Source: Deltaproteobacteria bacterium | Lineage (GTDB): Bacteria; Desulfobacterota; Desulfovibrionia; Desulfovibrionales; Desulfomicrobiaceae | DNA length: 63,293 nt | Assembly (NCBI GenBank): GCA_009929795.1 | Contig: RZZR01000004.1 | Coordinates: forward strand, 1-63,293 | Direction: 5' to 3' | Part shown: in pieces, positions 62,792 to 63,293 of the stretch | Numbering within the stretch: position 1 is the stretch's first letter | How the letters are laid out: every line of letters begins with the position of its first letter | Made by a program: the position numbers and the translations under genes | The notes under the pieces: generated by a model | What the model was told of the DNA's origin: nothing | Databases searched by the model: none | Seen by the model: only the letters and a program-made list of their open reading frames with translations

Positions 62792-62837
62792 CCGTTAAAA
62801 TCAAATCCATTTTGATTTTAACGGGTGGACTGGGTAT
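62779..62837. repeat. 27-bp perfect inverted repeat
   Basis: Arms at 62779-62805 and 62811-62837 are exact complements over 27 bases, separated by only 5 bases (TCCAT). A stem this long is rare by chance. It has no U-run directly after either arm. It sits at the transition into the terminal lysine-rich gene and could be the scar or end of a mobile element, or a very stable RNA hairpin. Confidence 0.9.
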
Positions 62838-62883
62838 GATGTCGCCCTGAACGACAAGCCGGAAGAGGGATGATATTTGTGGT

Positions 62884-63293
62884 ATGGCCAAAGTCAGAAA
62901 GAAAAAAAGCAAGCAGAAACAGTGCCTCAGAAATGAAAAACAAAGAAAGCTGCAGTCCCTGACTCCGGATGCGATCCGCGATCAGGCAAAGGCCTTTTTG
63001 GCGGCATCCCGTTACCGGGACGCGATACTGGCCTTTCGCGAGGTGCTGAAAAAAGGGGGTGACAAGTATCTTGTCTTGCCGGACCTTTTCCGGGCCTACC
63101 GGCTCAGACACGGCCAGCTTCTTGCCAAAAAAATGACCAAAGAGGCTGAAACCGTGGCAAATCTGGGCAGGCAGGTGTTTGAAGCCCTGCCCCGGATCAC
63201 GCAGGAACTGCTGGAACAGGCCCTGGATTTCCTGCCGGTCCGAACCATCATGGCTGCATTGAAGGAAAAGTCGGCATTTGCGGTGTTGACCCC
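62884..63293 (+). CDS. Unknown protein, N-terminal part (cut off by window edge)
   Basis: At least 136 residues are visible, still open at the window end. The first 25 are extremely basic (MAKVRKKKSKQKQ and on), suggesting nucleic-acid contact, and are followed by a TPR-like helical pair (DAIRDQAKAFLAASRYRDAILAFREVLKKGG) and further amphipathic helices. Codon use, with many AAA codons, differs from the GC-rich neighbours, which suggests later acquisition. The start is ATG 62884 with only a distant GAGG upstream. The family is unknown to me; a large helical-repeat protein is likely. Confidence 0.75.
   Translation, partial: MAKVRKKKSKQKQCLRNEKQRKLQSLTPDAIRDQAKAFLAASRYRDAILAFREVLKKGGDKYLVLPDLFRAYRLRHGQLLAKKMTKEAETVANLGRQVFEALPRITQELLEQALDFLPVRTIMAALKEKSAFAVLT

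Noticed and set aside
62818-63111. 97-codon minus-strand open frame
   Set aside because: Antisense to the lysine-rich terminal gene; hydrophobic stretches come from reversed Lys/Glu codons, and it starts without a ribosome site.
1-63293. CRISPR arrays, rRNA and tRNA genes
   Set aside because: No spaced direct repeats, rRNA-like stretches or tRNA T-loop/acceptor patterns were seen in the intergenic gaps.

Overview
The window looks like a chromosome segment of a sulfate-reducing bacterium of the Desulfovibrionales type. The key evidence is reductive-type dsrA, dsrB, dsrD and a CbiA/DsrN-type amidase, a complete dsrMKJOP membrane complex, a Gram-negative outer-membrane assembly set (bamA, lptD, lpxA, lpxD, lpxI, lolC, lolD) and high-GC coding sequence. 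Nearly all of it is dense, ordinary core genome, with many 1-8 nt gene overlaps. No rRNA, tRNA, CRISPR array or intact insertion sequence was seen.

Layout. (1) 1-5871, minus strand: guaB-guaA, tatB-tatC, hisB, an unknown lipoprotein and hisA (cut by the window edge). (2) 5945-10931, minus: a complete branched-chain amino acid ABC importer, livK-H-M-G-F. (3) 11071-14394: a small accessory patch with an unknown cytosolic protein, a REP-type transposase remnant, a small secreted protein and an M23 endopeptidase-like protein. (4) 14401-35901, minus: a 21-kb uninterrupted array running lysS, lolC, lolD, bamA, ompH, lpxD, fabZ, lpxA, lpxI, mtaB, DUF4416, yicC, remA, gmk, pyrF, a TPR gene, an HDOD gene, recJ, a cysteine synthase/pseudo-CysRS fusion and radA. 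(5) 36189-37202: two small plus-strand unknowns convergent with a monocistronic 115-aa unknown. (6) 37287-49594, minus: the sulfite-reduction region, RsbRD_N-like gene, dsrMKJOP, ferredoxin, YkgJ-type protein, unknown, TPR, dsrA, dsrB, dsrD, cbiA/dsrN. (7) 49976-55972, plus: lptD, mutL, purD, purE. (8) 55998-62183, minus: a TonB-dependent uptake locus (receptor, DUF4198 protein, orphan binding protein, exbD, tonB, TPR) with no exbB in sight. (9) 62184-63293: an AT-rich, hairpin-rich region with a 27-bp perfect inverted repeat, then the start of an unknown lysine-rich protein that runs off the window.

How it works together. The DsrMKJOP membrane complex should link quinone and periplasmic electrons to the cytoplasmic sulfite reductase DsrAB. 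A ferredoxin and uncharacterised proteins are encoded between the two blocks, and the CbiA-like protein probably amidates the siroheme of DsrAB. The lpx, bam, lol and lptD genes together build the outer membrane.

Most notable. The cysteine synthase is fused to a cysteinyl-tRNA-synthetase-like domain that has lost its HIGH, KMSKS and zinc-site residues. dsrMKJOP lies next to dsrABD. BamA carries a TolB-like domain before its POTRA repeats. An unknown lipoprotein is translationally coupled between hisB and hisA. The TonB receptor has a long leader with hairpins and a terminator. A perfect 27-bp palindrome sits at the start of the AT-rich right end. I ran no database search; family names come from motifs I recognise in the translations.
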